Shown here: piece after piece, positions 12,241-25,688 of the stretch
How positions within the stretch are numbered: position 1 is the stretch's first letter
Layout: every line of letters starts with the position of its first letter
NCBI GenBank assembly: GCA_947650365.1
Contig: OX393551.1
Location: 950,001-1,014,000 of the forward strand
DNA: 64,000 nucleotides
Direction: 5' to 3'
From: Chamaelirium japonicum
Lineage: Eukaryota; Streptophyta; Magnoliopsida; Liliales; Melanthiaceae
Notes under the pieces: generated by a model
What the model was told of the DNA's origin: nothing
The model's database searches: none
The model's input: only the letters and a program-made list of their open reading frames with translations
Program-made: the position numbers and the translations under genes

Positions 12241-12899
12241 ACAAGGATTGGCTTCTTTTTAATTATTCAAACTAAAGAGATTTATATTATTTTATTTAGA
12301 TTCTCTTTTATCTTTTTATAGCATGTTATCAGTATAAATATGTCAAGCCCAACCGACTAGTCACAAAAAAACAGAGAGTGAAACAAAGACAGAAGAGTGA
12401 GAAAAAGAGCAAAGAACGGAGAGATAAACGAAGAGAAAAAATAGAAGAAGTCCTACTCCAGTCCATTGGCCATGGGTATAGGTGTGAAATAAGAAGAAAT
12501 CTAAATTCCAAAACTCTATACCTATAACCTTGGCTAATTGACTGGAGCAGGACTTCTTCTTTTCTCTCTCTTTTCTCCTATAGATTTGGGTTTCCCAATT
12601 AACTGGAGCAGGACTTCTTCTCTTTTCTCCCATGAATATATGACCCTTTTAGGGTGGGGCATGTTTGACGGCACTTTCTTTCTCCCATATCATAACACGT
12701 TATCGGCACGAACATATTGAGCTGAGCCGACCAGCCATAAGAAAATGGAAAGAGAAATGAAGACAGAAGTAGAGTTTTGGAATTTATATTCTTTCTTACT
12801 TCACACCTATACCCGTGACCAATAGACTGGAGCACGACTTCTTCTCTCTTTTCTATTCATTTATCTCTCTATTATCTTCTTTCTCCTGTCTTTGTTTCT
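12241..12899 (+). repeat. Truncated start of another higher-order unit
   Basis: It repeats the U boundary (GGCTTCTTTTTAATTATT, TTATATTATTTTATTTAG) and the truncated plus alpha at 12,305, then a short plus alpha at 12,635-12,755, and stops where block P begins. It lies end to end with U1, so U1 and this piece are a tandem pair. Confidence 0.6.
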
Positions 12900-13714
12900 T
12901 TCTCTGTTTTCTTGTGACTGGTCGACTGGGCTTAACATGTTTGTGCTGATAACGTATTATGAGATTAAATAAGTATAATAAATAAAGAGATGGTAGAGAT
13001 CCGATGGGTCGTATAAATATTGAGAAGTGGAGTTTTAGAATTTAGCTTTCTTCTTACTTCATACATGTATCCATGGCTAATGGATTAGAGCAAGAGTTCT
13101 ATTTTCTTCTCTCTTTGTTTATCTCTCCGTTCTCTTCTCTCTTCTTTTAAGAATATACGACCCCTTTAGGGTAGGGCACGTTTGACGGCTCTCTCTTTCT
13201 CCCATCTCACAACACGTTATCAATACGAACATATCGAAGAGAAAAGAGAGAAGAAGTTCTGTAATCAATTAACTATTTATTTAATTAGATTCCAAGGAGC
13301 TTGATATATTCGTATTGATAATGTATTTTGAGATGGGAAAAATAAAGCCGTCAAACATGCCCCACCCTAAAGGGGTCATATATTATTTATAGGATAAGCT
13401 TACTTAGGGCCTAAGCAATCTATAGGAAACCCTAATCCATGGGAGAGATCCGATGGAGGGCAGTCATCCAATCGAACGATCTCATAATAGTTGTAATGTT
13501 TTAAATTTTTTTTAAAAAAATAATTATTATTTTTAAAGCAAAAAATTTGTTTATTTAAATTAATTATTTTACTAAAAACTTAATTTATAAATTTTTTAAA
13601 TTATTAAATAATTTAAACAAAGACAAATAAGAGAGAAGGCAGAAGAAGTCCTGCTCCAGTCCATTCACCACGAGTATAAGTGTGAAGTAAAAAGGAATCT
13701 AAATTCAAAAACTC

Positions 13715-13870
13715 CACTTCTCAATAGTATCATCTCAACATTACTATGATTATCATAGTAAATTCTCTTCTCTTTTTGTTTTAATATAACGATTAATTTA
13801 ATTAAAAAAATTATAGTAACAATACACCACTTAATTATCATAGTAAAAAAATAATATAAGAAGAGAAAAG
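13715..13870. repeat. Diverged foldback element in block P
   Basis: Left arm CTCAATAGTATCATCTCAAC ... TATCATAGTAA, a loop with CTTCTCTTTTTGTTTTAATA, then a decayed right arm. It contains ATACACCACTTAATTATC, whose complement is seen at 46,310-46,330 in P'. Confidence 0.55.
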
Positions 13871-14639
13871 ATAATTAAATATTTATTTAATTATTTTATT
13901 ATTTAACTATTTAATTGATTAAATAATTAAATTAATTAAATAATAGTAAGTAAAAAAAGAAGATGAGCCACACTTGAATTTTTTGCTTTAAAAATATTTT
14001 TATTTTTCTTTAAAAAAATATAAAATATTACAACTATTTTGAGATCGTTCGATCGGATGGCTGTCAACATCGGATCTCTCCCATGGATTAGGCTTTCTCG
14101 TAGATTGCTTAGGCCCTAAGTAAGCTTACCCTATAAATAATATACGATACCTTTAGGATGGGGCACGCTTGACTACCCTCTTTTTCTCCCATCTTACAAC
14201 ACGTTATCAGCATGAATATGTCGAGCCCAGCCGACCAGTCGCAAAAAAATGGAGAGAGAAACAAAGACAGAAGAGAGTGAAGAGAACAGGAAGATAAACA
14301 AAGGTAGAAGAGAGAAGAAGTCCCGCTCCAGTCCATTGGCCATGGGTATAGGTGTGAAGTTAGAAGGAATCTAAATTTGATAACTTTACTTTTGTCTCCG
14401 TTTTCTTTTGACTGGTCGGCTAGGCTCGAAATATTCATGCTGATAACATGTTATGAAATAGGAGAAAGAGAGAAGTAAACGAAGAGATAAACGAAGATAG
14501 AAGAGAGAAGAAGTCCTGCTCTCTCTAGTTTAAAATAATTTTCTATCTTTTTTCTGTCAATACTTATTTATTTTATTTTATACTATAAAATAAAGAGAGA
14601 AACAAAGATAATGGGGAAAGAAACAGGGAAAAAAACAAA

Positions 14640-14860
14640 AGATAACATGTTATGAGATGGGAGAAAGAGAGAACTGTCAAACGTGCCCTACCCTAAAGGG
14701 GTGGTATATTATTTATAGGGTAAGTGTTATGAGATGGGAGAAAGAAAGAGCCATCAAACGTACCCTATGCTAAAGGGATCGAATATTATTTATAGGGTAA
14801 GCTTACTTAGGGCCTAAGAAATCTATGAGAAACACTAATCCATGGGAGAAGAGAGTAAAG
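14640..14860 (-). repeat. Tandemly duplicated LTR-like section of alpha
   Basis: Two copies of TGTTATGAGATGGGAG ... TTATTTATAGGGTAAG lie head to tail. The second starts where the first stops inside GGTAAGCTTAC. On the minus strand this reads CATAACA joined directly to CTTACCC. The same join is found at about 19,522, 39,079 and 45,405. The repeated use of the CACAACA edge supports it as a true element end. Confidence 0.6.
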
Positions 14861-16914
14861 AATGGAGAGATTTAATTATATTTTTGAGAAGTAGAGTTTT
14901 GGAATTTAGATTCCTTCTTAATTAAACTAGACATGTTATAAGCATGAACATATCGAGCCCAGCCGACCAGTCGTAAGAAAATAGAGAGAGAAACGAAGAT
15001 AGATGTGGAGTTTTTGAATTTATATTCCATCTTACTTTACACCTATATCCATGGCCAATAGATTAGAGCATGACTTCTTCTTTTTTCATTTATCTCTCCG
15101 TTCTCTTCTCTCTTCTTCTCTCTCTTCTGTCTTCGTTTCTCTCTTCATTTTCTTACGACTGGTCGGCTCGGCTCGACATGTTCGTGCATATAATATGTTA
15201 TGATATGGAAGAAAAAAAGAGCCGTCAAACATACCCCACCCTAAAGTGGTCGTGTATTACTTATAGGGTACGCTTACTTAAGGCATAAGCAATTTATGGG
15301 AAACCCTACTCCATAGGAGAAGAGAAAAAAGAACAGCGATGTATAATTATATTATTGAGAAATAGAGTTTTGGAATTCAGATTCCTTCTAACTTCAAACC
15401 TATACTCGTGGTCAATGGACTGGAGCAGGACTTCTTCTCTCTTTGTTTACCTCTTTATCTATTTTCTTGAGACTGGTCGGCTGTGCTCGACATGTTCGTA
15501 TAAATAACGTGTTATGAAATGGGAGAAAGAGCTGTCAAACGTGCCCCACCATAAAGGGATCGTATAAATATTGAGAAGTGGAGTTTTGGAATTTAGATTC
15601 CTTTTTAATTCAAACCTATAGTCGTGGCCAATGGACTAGAGCTGGACTTGTTCTCTCTTTATCTTTGTTTATCTCTTAATTCTCTTATCTCTTCTTCTCA
15701 CTCTTCTGTCTTCGTTTATCTCTCTATTTTCTTGCGACTGGTCGGCTGGACTCGACATGTTCGTACTGATAACGTGTTATGAGATAGGATAAAGAGAGAG
15801 TCGTTAAACATGCCCTACCCTAAAGGGGTCATATATTATTTATAGGGTAAGCTTACTTAGGGCTTAACCAATCTATGGGAAACCCTAATCCATAGGAGAA
15901 GAGATAAGAAAACAGAGAGATTTAATTAAATTATTGAGAAGTGTAGTTTTGGAATTTAGATTCATTCTTACCTCACACATATCCCATGGCGAATGGACTG
16001 AAGTAGGACTTTTCTCTCTCTTTTCTTTGTTTATCTCTCCGTTCTATTCTCACTTGTCATAACATATTATTAGCACGAACATATCGAGCCCAGCCGACCA
16101 GTCATAAGAAAATAGAGAGAGAAACAAAGACAGAAGTGAGAGAAGAAGAGAGAAGAGAACAGAGAGATAAACAAAAAGAGAAGAGAGAAGATTTCCTGCT
16201 CCAGTCTATTAGCCACAGGTATAGGTGTGAAGTAAGAATGAATCTAAATTCTGAAACTCTATAAAAGAGAAAGAAGAAGAGAGAAGAGAACAGAGAGATA
16301 AATGATGTGAGAAGAAAGAAAAAGTCTTGCTCCAATCCATTGGCCACGGCTACAAGTGTGAAGTCAGAAGGAATCTAAATTCCAAAACTCCATTTCTATC
16401 TTCGTTTCTCTCTCTGTTTTCTTGTGACTGGTCGGTTGGGCTCGATATTTTCGTATTGATAACATGTTCTGAGATGGGAGAAAGAGAGAGCTATCAAACA
16501 TGCCCCTCCCTAAAGGGGTCGTATATTATTTATAAGAAAAGATTAATTAGGGCCAAAGCAATCTATGGAAAATCCAAATCCATGGGAGAGATCTGACGGT
16601 GGATATCCATCCTTCTTATCGCACAGCTAAACCTATGGCCAATGGACTTGAGCATGAATTTTTCTCTTTTTTCTTTTCTCTTTTCTCTCTTCGTTTATCT
16701 TTTTGTTCTCTTCTCTCTTCTTCTCTCTCTGATGACTTTGTTTCTCTCTCCATTTTCTTGCGACTAGTCGACAGGGCATAATATATTCGTGCTGATAACA
16801 TGTTATGAGATGGGAGAAAAAAAGAGAAGAGAACGGAAAGATAAACGAAGAGAGAAGAGAGAAGAAGTCTTACTTAATTCTATTGGCCATGGGTATAGAT
16901 GTGAAGTAAGAAAG

Positions 16915-16995
16915 ATGGCTGTCCATCGTCGGATCTCTCCCATGGATTAGGATTTTGTATAGATTGCTTAGGCCCTAAGAAAGCTTATCAGTATG
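16915..16995 (+). repeat. Alpha module with internal deletion
   Basis: The promoter-side sequence runs normally to AAGCTTA and then continues directly as TCAGTATGAAC, the far side of the primer-site motif. About 100 bases, including the TATA box and leader, are gone. The inverted partner at about 43,005-43,170 is complete, so this is a deletion in P, probably at the shared TTA. Confidence 0.65.
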
Positions 16996-19409
16996 AACAT
17001 ATCAAGCCTAGACGACCAGTCACAAGAAAATGGAGAGAGAAACGAAGACAGAAGTGGAGTTTAGAAATTTAGATTCCTTTTTACTTCACACCTATACCCG
17101 TGGCCAAAGAACTGGAGTAGGACTTCTTCTCTCTTCTCTCTTCATTTATCTCTTCGTTCTCTTCTATCTTATTATCTCTCTTCTTTGGAAATTTGGAATT
17201 TAGATTCCTTCTTACTTTACAGCTATACCCATGGCCAATGGACTGAAATAGGACTTCTTCTCTCTTCTCTCTTTGTTTATCTCTCTGTTATTTTCTCTCT
17301 CTCTATTATCATTTCTCTCTCCATTTTCTTGTGACTGGTCGGTTGGGCTCAACATGTTCGTATTGATAATGTCTTGTGAGAAGAGAGAAGAGAACTAAGA
17401 GATAAACAAAGAGACAAGAGAGACAAAGTCCAATTCTAGTCCATTCGCCATGGGTATAGATGTGAAGTAAGAAGGAATCTAAATTCCAAAACTCCACTTC
17501 TTAATAATATAATTAAATCTCTCTGTTCTCTTCTCTCTTCTTCTATGAATTAGGGTTTCCCATAGATTGTATAGGATCTAAGTAAGCTTACTCTATAAAT
17601 AATATACGATCTTTTTAGGGTGCGACACGTTTGATGGCTCTCTCTTTCTCCCATATCATAATACTTTATCAACACAAATATGTCGAGTCCAGCCGACCAA
17701 TCGCAAGAAAACAGTGAGAGAAATAAAGAAAGAAGTGGAGTTTTGGAATTTAGATTCCTTCTTACTTCACACCTATACCCGTGGCTAATGGACTGGAGCA
17801 GGACATCTTCTCTCTTCTCCCTTTATTTATCTCTCTATTCTTTTCTCGCTTCTTATATCTCTTTTGTCCTCATTAAACTCCATTTCTTCTCTCTATAAAT
17901 AGATAGAGAGATGAAGATAGAAGAGAAAGAAGAAGAGAGAAGAGAACATAGAGATAAATAAAGAGAGAAGAAAGAAGAAGTCCTGCTCCAGTCCATTGGC
18001 CACGAGTATAGGTGTGAAGCTTTCTTTTCTCTCTTTATTTATCTCTCCATTCTCTTCTCGCTTCCTATGTCTCTTCTGTCTTCGTTAGACTCCTCTTCTT
18101 CTCTTAAATGGATAGAGAAATATAGACAGAAGTGAGAAAAGAAGAGAAAAGGAATGAAAAGATAAATGAAGAGAGAAGAGAGAAAAAGTCCTACTCCAGT
18201 CTATTGGTCACGGGTATAGATGTGAAGTAAGATGGAATCTAAATTCCAAAACTCCACTTCTATCTTCGTTTCTCTTTCTGTTTTCTTACGACTGGTCAGC
18301 TGGGCTTGATATGTTCATGCTGATAACGTGTTATTAGATGGGAGAAAGGAAGAGCCGTCAAATGTGCCCCACCCTAAAGGGTTCATATATTATTTATAGG
18401 GTAAGCTTACTTAGGTCCTAAGCAATCTATATGAAACCCTAATCCATAGGAGAAGAGAGAAGAGAATGGAGAGATTTAATTATATTATTTAGAAGTGGTG
18501 TTTTGGAATTTAGATTCTATCTTACTTCACACCTTTACCCAAGGCAAATGGACTAGAGCAGTACTTCTTCTCTATTCTTTCTTTATTTATCTCTCTCTTC
18601 TTTTCTCTCTTCTTCTTTTTTCTCACAACTCGTTATCAGCACATACATATCGAGCCCAGCCGACTAGTCACAAGAAACCGGAAAAAGAAACAAAGACAGA
18701 AGAGAGAGAAGAAGAGAGAAGAGAATAGAGAGATAAATAATTTAAATAATATATTTAAATAATTTAGTTAAATTCTAAATAGTGGTCGGCTGGACTCGAC
18801 ATATTCATGCTGATAACATGTTATGAGAAAAAAGAAGAAGAAAGAAGAGAATGGAGAGAAAATCGAAGAAAGAAGAGAGAAGAAGTCTTGCTCCAGTTCA
18901 TTATCCATGGGTATAGTTGTTAAGTAAGAAGAAATCTAAATTACAAAACTCTACTTCTTAATAATATAATTAAATCTCTCTGTTCTCTTCTCGCTTCTCC
19001 CATGGATTAGGGTATCTCTTAATATTGGAACTTAGGGCCTAAGCAATTCGGGTATGCCACTTCTTACTATCAAGCCCAGCCGACTAGTCGTATCTATCTC
19101 TTCTGTCTTCGTTTATCTCTTCGTTCTATTCTCTCTTTTTCTCTCTCTTCTATGGAGTTTTGGAGTTTAGATTACTTCTTACTTCATACCTGTACCCATA
19201 GCGAATAGATTGGAGAAATACTTCTTTTCTCTTCTCTCTTTGGAGAGATAAGAAAAAAGAAGAAAGAAAAGAACAGAGAGATAAATGAAGAGAGAAGAGA
19301 GAAGTCCTGCTCCAGTCCATTGACCACGGATATAAGTGTGAAGTAAGAAGGAATCTAAATTCCAAAACTCCTCTTCTATCTTTTTTTCTCTCTCTATTTT
19401 TTTGTGACT

Positions 19410-19640
19410 GGTCGGCTGGGCTAAATATTATTATGCTGATAATATGTTGTGAGATGGGAGAAAGAGAGAGCCATTAAACATGCCCTACTCTAAAGGAGTT
19501 ATATATTATTTATAGGGTAAGTGTTGTGAGATGAGAGAAAGAGAGAGCCGTCAAATGTGCCCCACATTAAAGTGGTCGTTTATTATTTATAGGGTAAGCT
19601 TACTTATGGCCTAAGCAATCTATGGGAAACCCTAATCCAT
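19410..19640 (-). repeat. Tandemly duplicated LTR-like section in block B
   Basis: Two copies of TGTTGTGAGATGGGAG-type sequence are joined at GGGTAAG/TGTTGTGAG near 19,522. Block C has the matching join at 39,079, but block A has a single copy near 1,730-1,830. Confidence 0.6.
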
Positions 19641-20269
19641 GGGAGAAGAGAGAAGAGAACGACGATATTTTATTATATTATACGACCCCTTTAGGGTGAA
19701 ACAAGTTTGATGGCTCTCTCTTTCACCCATCTCACAACACCTTAATTAGTAAACTTAATTATTAAATTATTTAAATTATTTAATAAATAAATAAATATTT
19801 AATTTAATTAAAAAATTTATAGTAACATTACTATGATAATTATATTAACGTTGAGATGATACTATTGAGAAGTGGAGTTTTAGAATTTAAATTCCGTCTT
19901 ACTTCATACCTATACCCGTGGCGATAATCAATATATATAATTAAATATTTATAAGGTAAGCTTACTAATTAAGAGAATTGATTTAATAATTATTTAAATA
20001 AATGATTAATATGACCCCTTTAGGGTGGGGCACGATAGATGTCCACCATCGAATCTCTTCCATGGATTAGGGTTTTCTATAGATTGCTTAGGCCCTAAGT
20101 AAGCTTACCCTATAAATAATATACGATTCCTTTAGGGTGGGGCACGTTTGATGGCTCTCTCTTTGTTCCATCTTACAACACATTATCAGTATGAACATGT
20201 CGAGCCCAACCGACCAGTCACAAAAAAACGGAGAGAGAAACGAAGACAGAAGAGAGAGAAGAAGATATA

Positions 20270-20735
20270 GTTCAAAAAATAATAATTTAAATAAATTACA
20301 ATATAATTAAATAATTAAAAAAAAATATTAATTTATAAAATATTGATTGAAATAAATAAAAAAATTAATTATTTAATTAACTAATAAAATAAAATAATAA
20401 TTTAATAACTATTTACTTATTATTTAAATAATAAGGTAATTATTTGAATATATAAATAATAAAATGTTTTTTTAAATAACTTATTTTTTTTAAATAATAA
20501 AATTAATATTATTTATTTTATTATTTAAATAATAAATAAATTATTTAAATAATTTAAATATTTAGTTATATAGATAATTAAATATTTATTTAATTATTTA
20601 ATTTATTAAAAAAATTAAATTAATTAAATAATAGGAAGTAAAGAAGGAAGATGATGCATACCCGAATTTTTTGCTTTAAAAAGAATTTATATTTTTCTTT
20701 AAAAAATTAAAAATATTACAACTGTTTTGAGATCG
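20270..20735 (+). repeat. A/T spacer, right-end version, block B
   Basis: Partner of 2,498-2,965. It starts GAAGAAGATATAGTT and ends with the AGGAAGTAAAGAAGGAAGATG right end and GATCGTTCAATCGG. No gene is visible. Confidence 0.7.
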
Positions 20736-23700
20736 TTCAATCGGATGGCTGTCCACTGTCGGATCTCTCCCATGGATTAGGATTTCCTTTAGATTGTATA
20801 GGCTCTAAGTAAGCTTACCCTATAAATAATATATGACCCCTTTTGGGTGAGCACGTTTGATTGCTTTCATTTTCTTTCACCTTACAACACGTTATCAGCA
20901 TGAACATGTCGAGCCCAACCGACCAGTCATAAGAAAACAGAGAGAAACAAAGACAGAAGAGAGAGAAGAAAAAAGAAGAGAACGAAGAGATAAATAAAAA
21001 GAGAAGAGAGAAGAAGTCCTACTCTAGTCCATTCACCACTGGTATAAGTATAAAGTAAGAAAGAATCTAAATTCCAAAACTCTACTTCTCAATATTTATA
21101 TAACCCCTTTAGGGTGGGGTACGTTTGACGGCTCACTTTTTCTTCATCACAAAACATGTTATTAGCATGAACATACCGAGCCCAACCGACCAGTTACAAG
21201 AAAATAGAGAGAGAAAGGAAGACAGTAGAGAGAGAAAAGATGAGGAAATAAATGAAGAGAGAAGATAGAAGAAGTCCTGTTCTAATCCATTGCCCACGGG
21301 TATAGGTGTGAAGTAAGAAGAAATCTAATTAGCGTAGGGCACGTTTGATGACTCTCTCTTTCTCCCATCTTACAACTTGTTATCAGCACGAATATGTCGA
21401 GCCCAGCTGACCAATCATAAGAAAACAGAGAGAGAAACGAAGACAGAAAAGAGAGAAGAGGAAAAAAGAAAATAGAGAGATAAACGAATAGAGCAGAGAG
21501 AAGAAGTCCTGCTCCAATCTATTCGCCATGGGTATATGTATGAAATAAGAAGGAATCTAAATTCCAAAACTCCACTTCTCACTAATATAATTAAATCTCT
21601 CCGTTCTCTTCTCTCTTTCCCATGGATTAGGGTTTTTCATAGATTGCTTAGGCCCTAATTAAGCTTACCCTATAAATAAAATACGACCCCTTTAGGGTGG
21701 GGCATGTTTGACGGCTCTCTCTTTCTCCCATCTAATAACATGTTATCAGCACGAACATATCTTGCCCAATCGACCAGTCACAAGAAAACAAAGAGAGAAA
21801 CGAAGAGAAAAGAGAGAGAAAAGAACAAAGAATTAATTATGTAAATAGTCTCTTCTTACACGGGTATAGGTGTGAAGTAAGAAGGAATCTAAATTCCAAA
21901 ACTCCACAAAAAAGAGAGAAGAAAAGAGAAGAGAATGAAGAGATAAATAAAGAGACAAAAGAGAAGAAGTCTTACTCCAGTCTATTGGCCACGGGTATAG
22001 TTGTTAAGTAAAAAAGAATCTAAATTCCAAAACTCCACTTTTCAATATTTATACAACTCTTTTAGGGTGGGGTACGTTTGACGGCTCTCTTTTTCTCCCA
22101 TCTCACAACACTTTATCAACACGAACATGTCGAGCCCTGCCGACCAGTCATAAGAAAACGGTGAGAGAAACGAAGACAAAAGAGAAAGAAGAAGAGAGAA
22201 GAGAACAGAGATATAAACAAAGAGAGAAGAGAGAAGAAGTCCTTCTCCAGTCTATTTGCCACGGGTATAGGTGTGAAGTAAGAAAAAATCTAAATTCTAA
22301 AACTCTATTTCTGTCTTCATTTCTCTCTTCATTTTCTTACGACTGGTCGGCTGGGCTCGATATATTTGTGCAGATAATGTGTTATGAAATAGGAGAAAGT
22401 GAGAGTCATCAAACGAACCCCACCCTAAAGAGGTCGTATATTATTTATAGGGTAAGCTTACTTAGGGCCTAAGCAATCTATAGGAAATCCTAATCCATGG
22501 GAGAAGAGATAAAAGAACGGAGAGATTTAATTATATTATTGAGAAATGGAGTTTTAGAATTTAGATTCCTTCTTACTTTATATTTATACCCGTGGCCAAT
22601 AGACTTCATTACGATTTCTTCTCTCTTCTCTCTTCGTTTATCTCTATGTTCTTTTCTCTATTCTTCTCTCTCTTTTGTCTTCGTTTCTCTCTTTGTTTTC
22701 TTGTGACTGGTCGGCTGGGCTCAATATGTTTGTGCTGATAACGTGTTGTAAGATGGGAAAAAGAAAGAGACGTCAAACATGCCCCACCCTAAAGGGGTCA
22801 TATAAATATTTAGTAGTAGTGTTTTGAAATTTAGATTCCTTCTTACTTCACCCCTATAATCATGGCCAATGGACTGAAGCAGGAATTCTTCACTCTTCTC
22901 TCTTCGTTTATCTCTCTTTTCTCTTCTCTCTTCTTCTCTATCTTGTATCTTCGGTTCTCTCTCCATTTTCTTGTGACTGGTCGATTGGGCTCGATATGCT
23001 CGTGTTGATAACGTATTGTCCGATGAGAAAAAGAGAGAGTCGTCAAATGTGCCCCACCTTAAAGGGGTCGTATAGTATTTATAGGGTAAGATTACTTAGG
23101 ACCAAAACAATTTATCGAAAACCCTAATCCATGGGAGAAGAGAGAAGAGAACAAAGAGATTTAATTATATTAATTAGAAGTTGAGTTTTAGAATTTAGAT
23201 TTCTTCTTACTTCACACCTATACCTATAGCGAATGGACTGGAGTGGGACTTCTTCTCTCTTCTCTCTTCGTTTATCTCTCCGTTCTCTTCTCTATTCTTC
23301 TCTCTTCTCACTACATGTTATCAGCACAAACATGTCGAGCCCAGTTGACCAGTTACAAGAAAACGGTGTAAGAAACAAAGACAGAAAAGAAAGAATAAGA
23401 GAAAGGAGAACGGAGAGATAAATGAAGAGAAAAGAAGATAAATAAAATATTTTTCATACTCATAAATTTATATAAATTATTTAAATATTTAAATAATAAC
23501 ATTGAGATAATACTATTTAAATATTTAAAGAAATAATATATTTTATAATATTTAAGAAAATATTAATTAAAATAAATAAAATAAATAAGCAATCTTCTAT
23601 CTCATAACAAGTTCTCAGCATGAATATGTCGAGCCCAGCGGACCAGATACAAGAAAATAGAGAGAGAAACGAAGACAAAAGAGAGAGAAGTAGAGAGAAG

Positions 23701-24309
23701 AGAATGGAGAGACAAATAAAAAGAAAAGAGAGAAGAAGTCCTACTCTAGTTTATTCGCCACGGTTATAGGTATAAAGTAAGAAGAAATCTAAATTCCAAC
23801 AATCCATATCTCAATAATATAATTAGATCTCTCTATTATCTTTTCTCTTCTCCCATGTGTTAGGGTTTCCTATAGATTGCTTAGGCCCTTAGTAAGCTTA
23901 CCCTATAAATAATATATAACCCCTTTAGGGTGGGGCACATTTGACGGTTCTCTCTTTCTTCCATCTCACAATATATTATCAACACGAACATGTCGAGCCC
24001 AGCCGACCAGTAATAAGAAAATAGAGAGAAAAACGAAGACAAAAGAGAGAGCAGAAGAGAGAAGAGAACGAAAAGATAAACGAAGAGAGAAGAGAGAAAA
24101 AGTCCAACTCCAATCCATTGGCCACAGGTATATATGTGAAATAAGAAGGAATCTAAATTCCAAAACTCCACAGAAGAGAGAGAAGAAGAGAGAAAAGAAC
24201 GAAAAGATAAATGAAGAGAAAAGAGAGAAGAAGTCCTACTCAAGTCCATTGGCCATGGGTATAGGTGTAAAAAAAGAAGGAATCTAAATTTCAAAACTCT
24301 ACTTCTCAA

Positions 24310-25204
24310 TAGTATCATCTTAACGTTATTATGATTATCATAATAATGTTACAATAACTTTTTAAATTAAATTAATTATTTATTTAAATAATAAATATTT
24401 TAATAATTTAAAATTTTTAATAAATAATTTTTTAGTAAAATAATTAATTTATTGACTTATTTAAATATTTAATTTAATTTATTATTTTATTTATTTATTT
24501 ATTATTATATTATTAAATCATGAAACAATGTAACTATTTATTTATTTAAATTATTAAATAAATAAATAATAATTAAATTCTATATTTAATTAATTATTTT
24601 TTTATATGTTATTTTATAAAATTTTATTTTATTTTTAAATAATTAAATAATTATTTAATTATTGAAATATTTAAAAACTAATTTAGTGAAGAAATATATT
24701 AAATAGATTATTTACTAAAACAAATAAATAATTTAATTATTAAATAATTTATAGTTAAATAAATAATAATAAAGTAAATTTTTATGTAATTAAATAATTA
24801 AATAATTATTTTATTAAATTATAAAATATTAATTACAATTAAATAAAAAATTAATTATTTATTTAATTAATAAAATAAAAAAATAATTTAATAAATATAT
24901 ACTAATTATTTAACTTGTTAGTTAATTATTTGAATATATAAATAATAATTTTTTTAATTAAATAAATAAATTTTTAAATAAAAAAATAAATACTTATTTA
25001 TTTTAATATTTGAAAAATAAATAAATAATTTAGTTATTTAATTATATATATAATTAAATTTTTTTTTAATTATTTAATTTATTAAACTAATTAAATTAAT
25101 TAAATAATAGGAAGTAATAAAGGAAGATGAGTCATACCCGAATTTTTTACTTTAAAAATAATTTATATTTTTTTTATAAAAATTTAAGACATTACAACTG
25201 TTAT
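24310..25204 (+). repeat. Full A/T spacer of U2
   Basis: Foldback-like left end (TATCATCTTAACGTTATTATG), about 750 bases of A/T, and the conserved right end (AGGAAGTAATAAAGGAAGATG ... ACTGTTATGAGATC). No gene is visible. Confidence 0.75.
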
Positions 25205-25470
25205 GAGATCATTCGATGGGAAGGCTATATATCGTCGGATCTCTCCCATGGATTAGGGTTTCCCATAGATTGCTTAGGCCTTAAGTAAACTTACCCTATA
25301 AATAATATACGACCCCTTTCCCATAGATTGCTTAGGCCCTAAGTAGGCTTACCCTATAAATAATATACGTCCCCTTTAGGGTGGGGCTCGTTTGACGGCT
25401 CTCTCTTTCTCCCATCTAACAATATATTATCAGCACGAATATGTCGAGCCCAGCCGACCAGTCACAAGAA
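25205..25470 (+). promoter_or_regulatory. Alpha module with duplicated promoter section, U2
   Basis: Two tandem copies of the CCATAGATTGCTTAGG-to-TATA section, each with TATAAATAATATACG, precede one leader. The first copy carries a clean TTAGGGTTT. The primer-site motif reads TATTATCAGCACGA. Confidence 0.65.
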
Positions 25471-25667
25471 AACGGAGAAAGAAATAAAGGTAGAAGAGAG
25501 AGAAGAGAAAAGAGAATGAAGAGATAAACGAAGAAAGAAGAGAGAAGAAGTCCTACTCCAGTTTTTTAGCCACGGGTCTAGGTATGAAATAAGAAGGATT
25601 CTAAAGTCCAAAACTCTACATCTCTATAATATAATTAAATCTTTCCATTTTTTTCTTTCCCTCATCT

Positions 25668-25688
25668 CACAACACGTTATCAGCACGA
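25668..25688 (+). other. Primer-binding-site-like motif, unmutated copy
   Basis: CACAACA (25,668-25,674) is followed at once by CGTTATCAGCACGA (25,675-25,688). This is the order expected for an LTR end (CA) and primer site. From memory, the 14-mer is complementary to the anticodon arm of plant tRNA-Ile(AAU), with C facing wobble position 34. Confidence 0.5.

Larger units (their letters stand above)
12900..18990 (+). repeat. Block P (left outer arm of the palindrome)
   Basis: Alpha modules in order: minus 12,905; plus 13,148; minus 13,288; plus 14,045; minus 14,405; minus 14,640-14,860 (tandem); plus 14,930; minus 15,150; minus 15,460; minus 15,725; plus 16,055; minus 16,420; minus 16,760; plus 16,920 (internally deleted); minus 17,330; plus 17,540; minus 18,280; plus 18,630; minus 18,780. 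Unique pieces such as 13,240-13,300, 14,520-14,650, 17,860-17,905 and 18,735-18,778 find their reverse complement in the same order in P' (41,200-47,250). Confidence 0.8.
19012..22290 (+). repeat. Block B, direct copy of block A
   Basis: Landmarks of A recur at an offset of about 17.7-17.8 kb: the scrambled piece (1,309/19,012), the broken alpha (1,885/19,673), the A/T patch (2,130/19,916), the spacer start GAAGAAGATATAGTT (2,483/20,262), short alphas (3,331/21,093; 3,560/21,331), the full alpha (3,840/21,615) and the interrupted beta tail (4,060/21,824). Alpha modules are minus 19,400-19,640, plus 19,680, 20,040, 20,735, 21,090, 21,330, 21,610 and 22,050. B lacks the A sequence after about 4,440. 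Confidence 0.75.
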
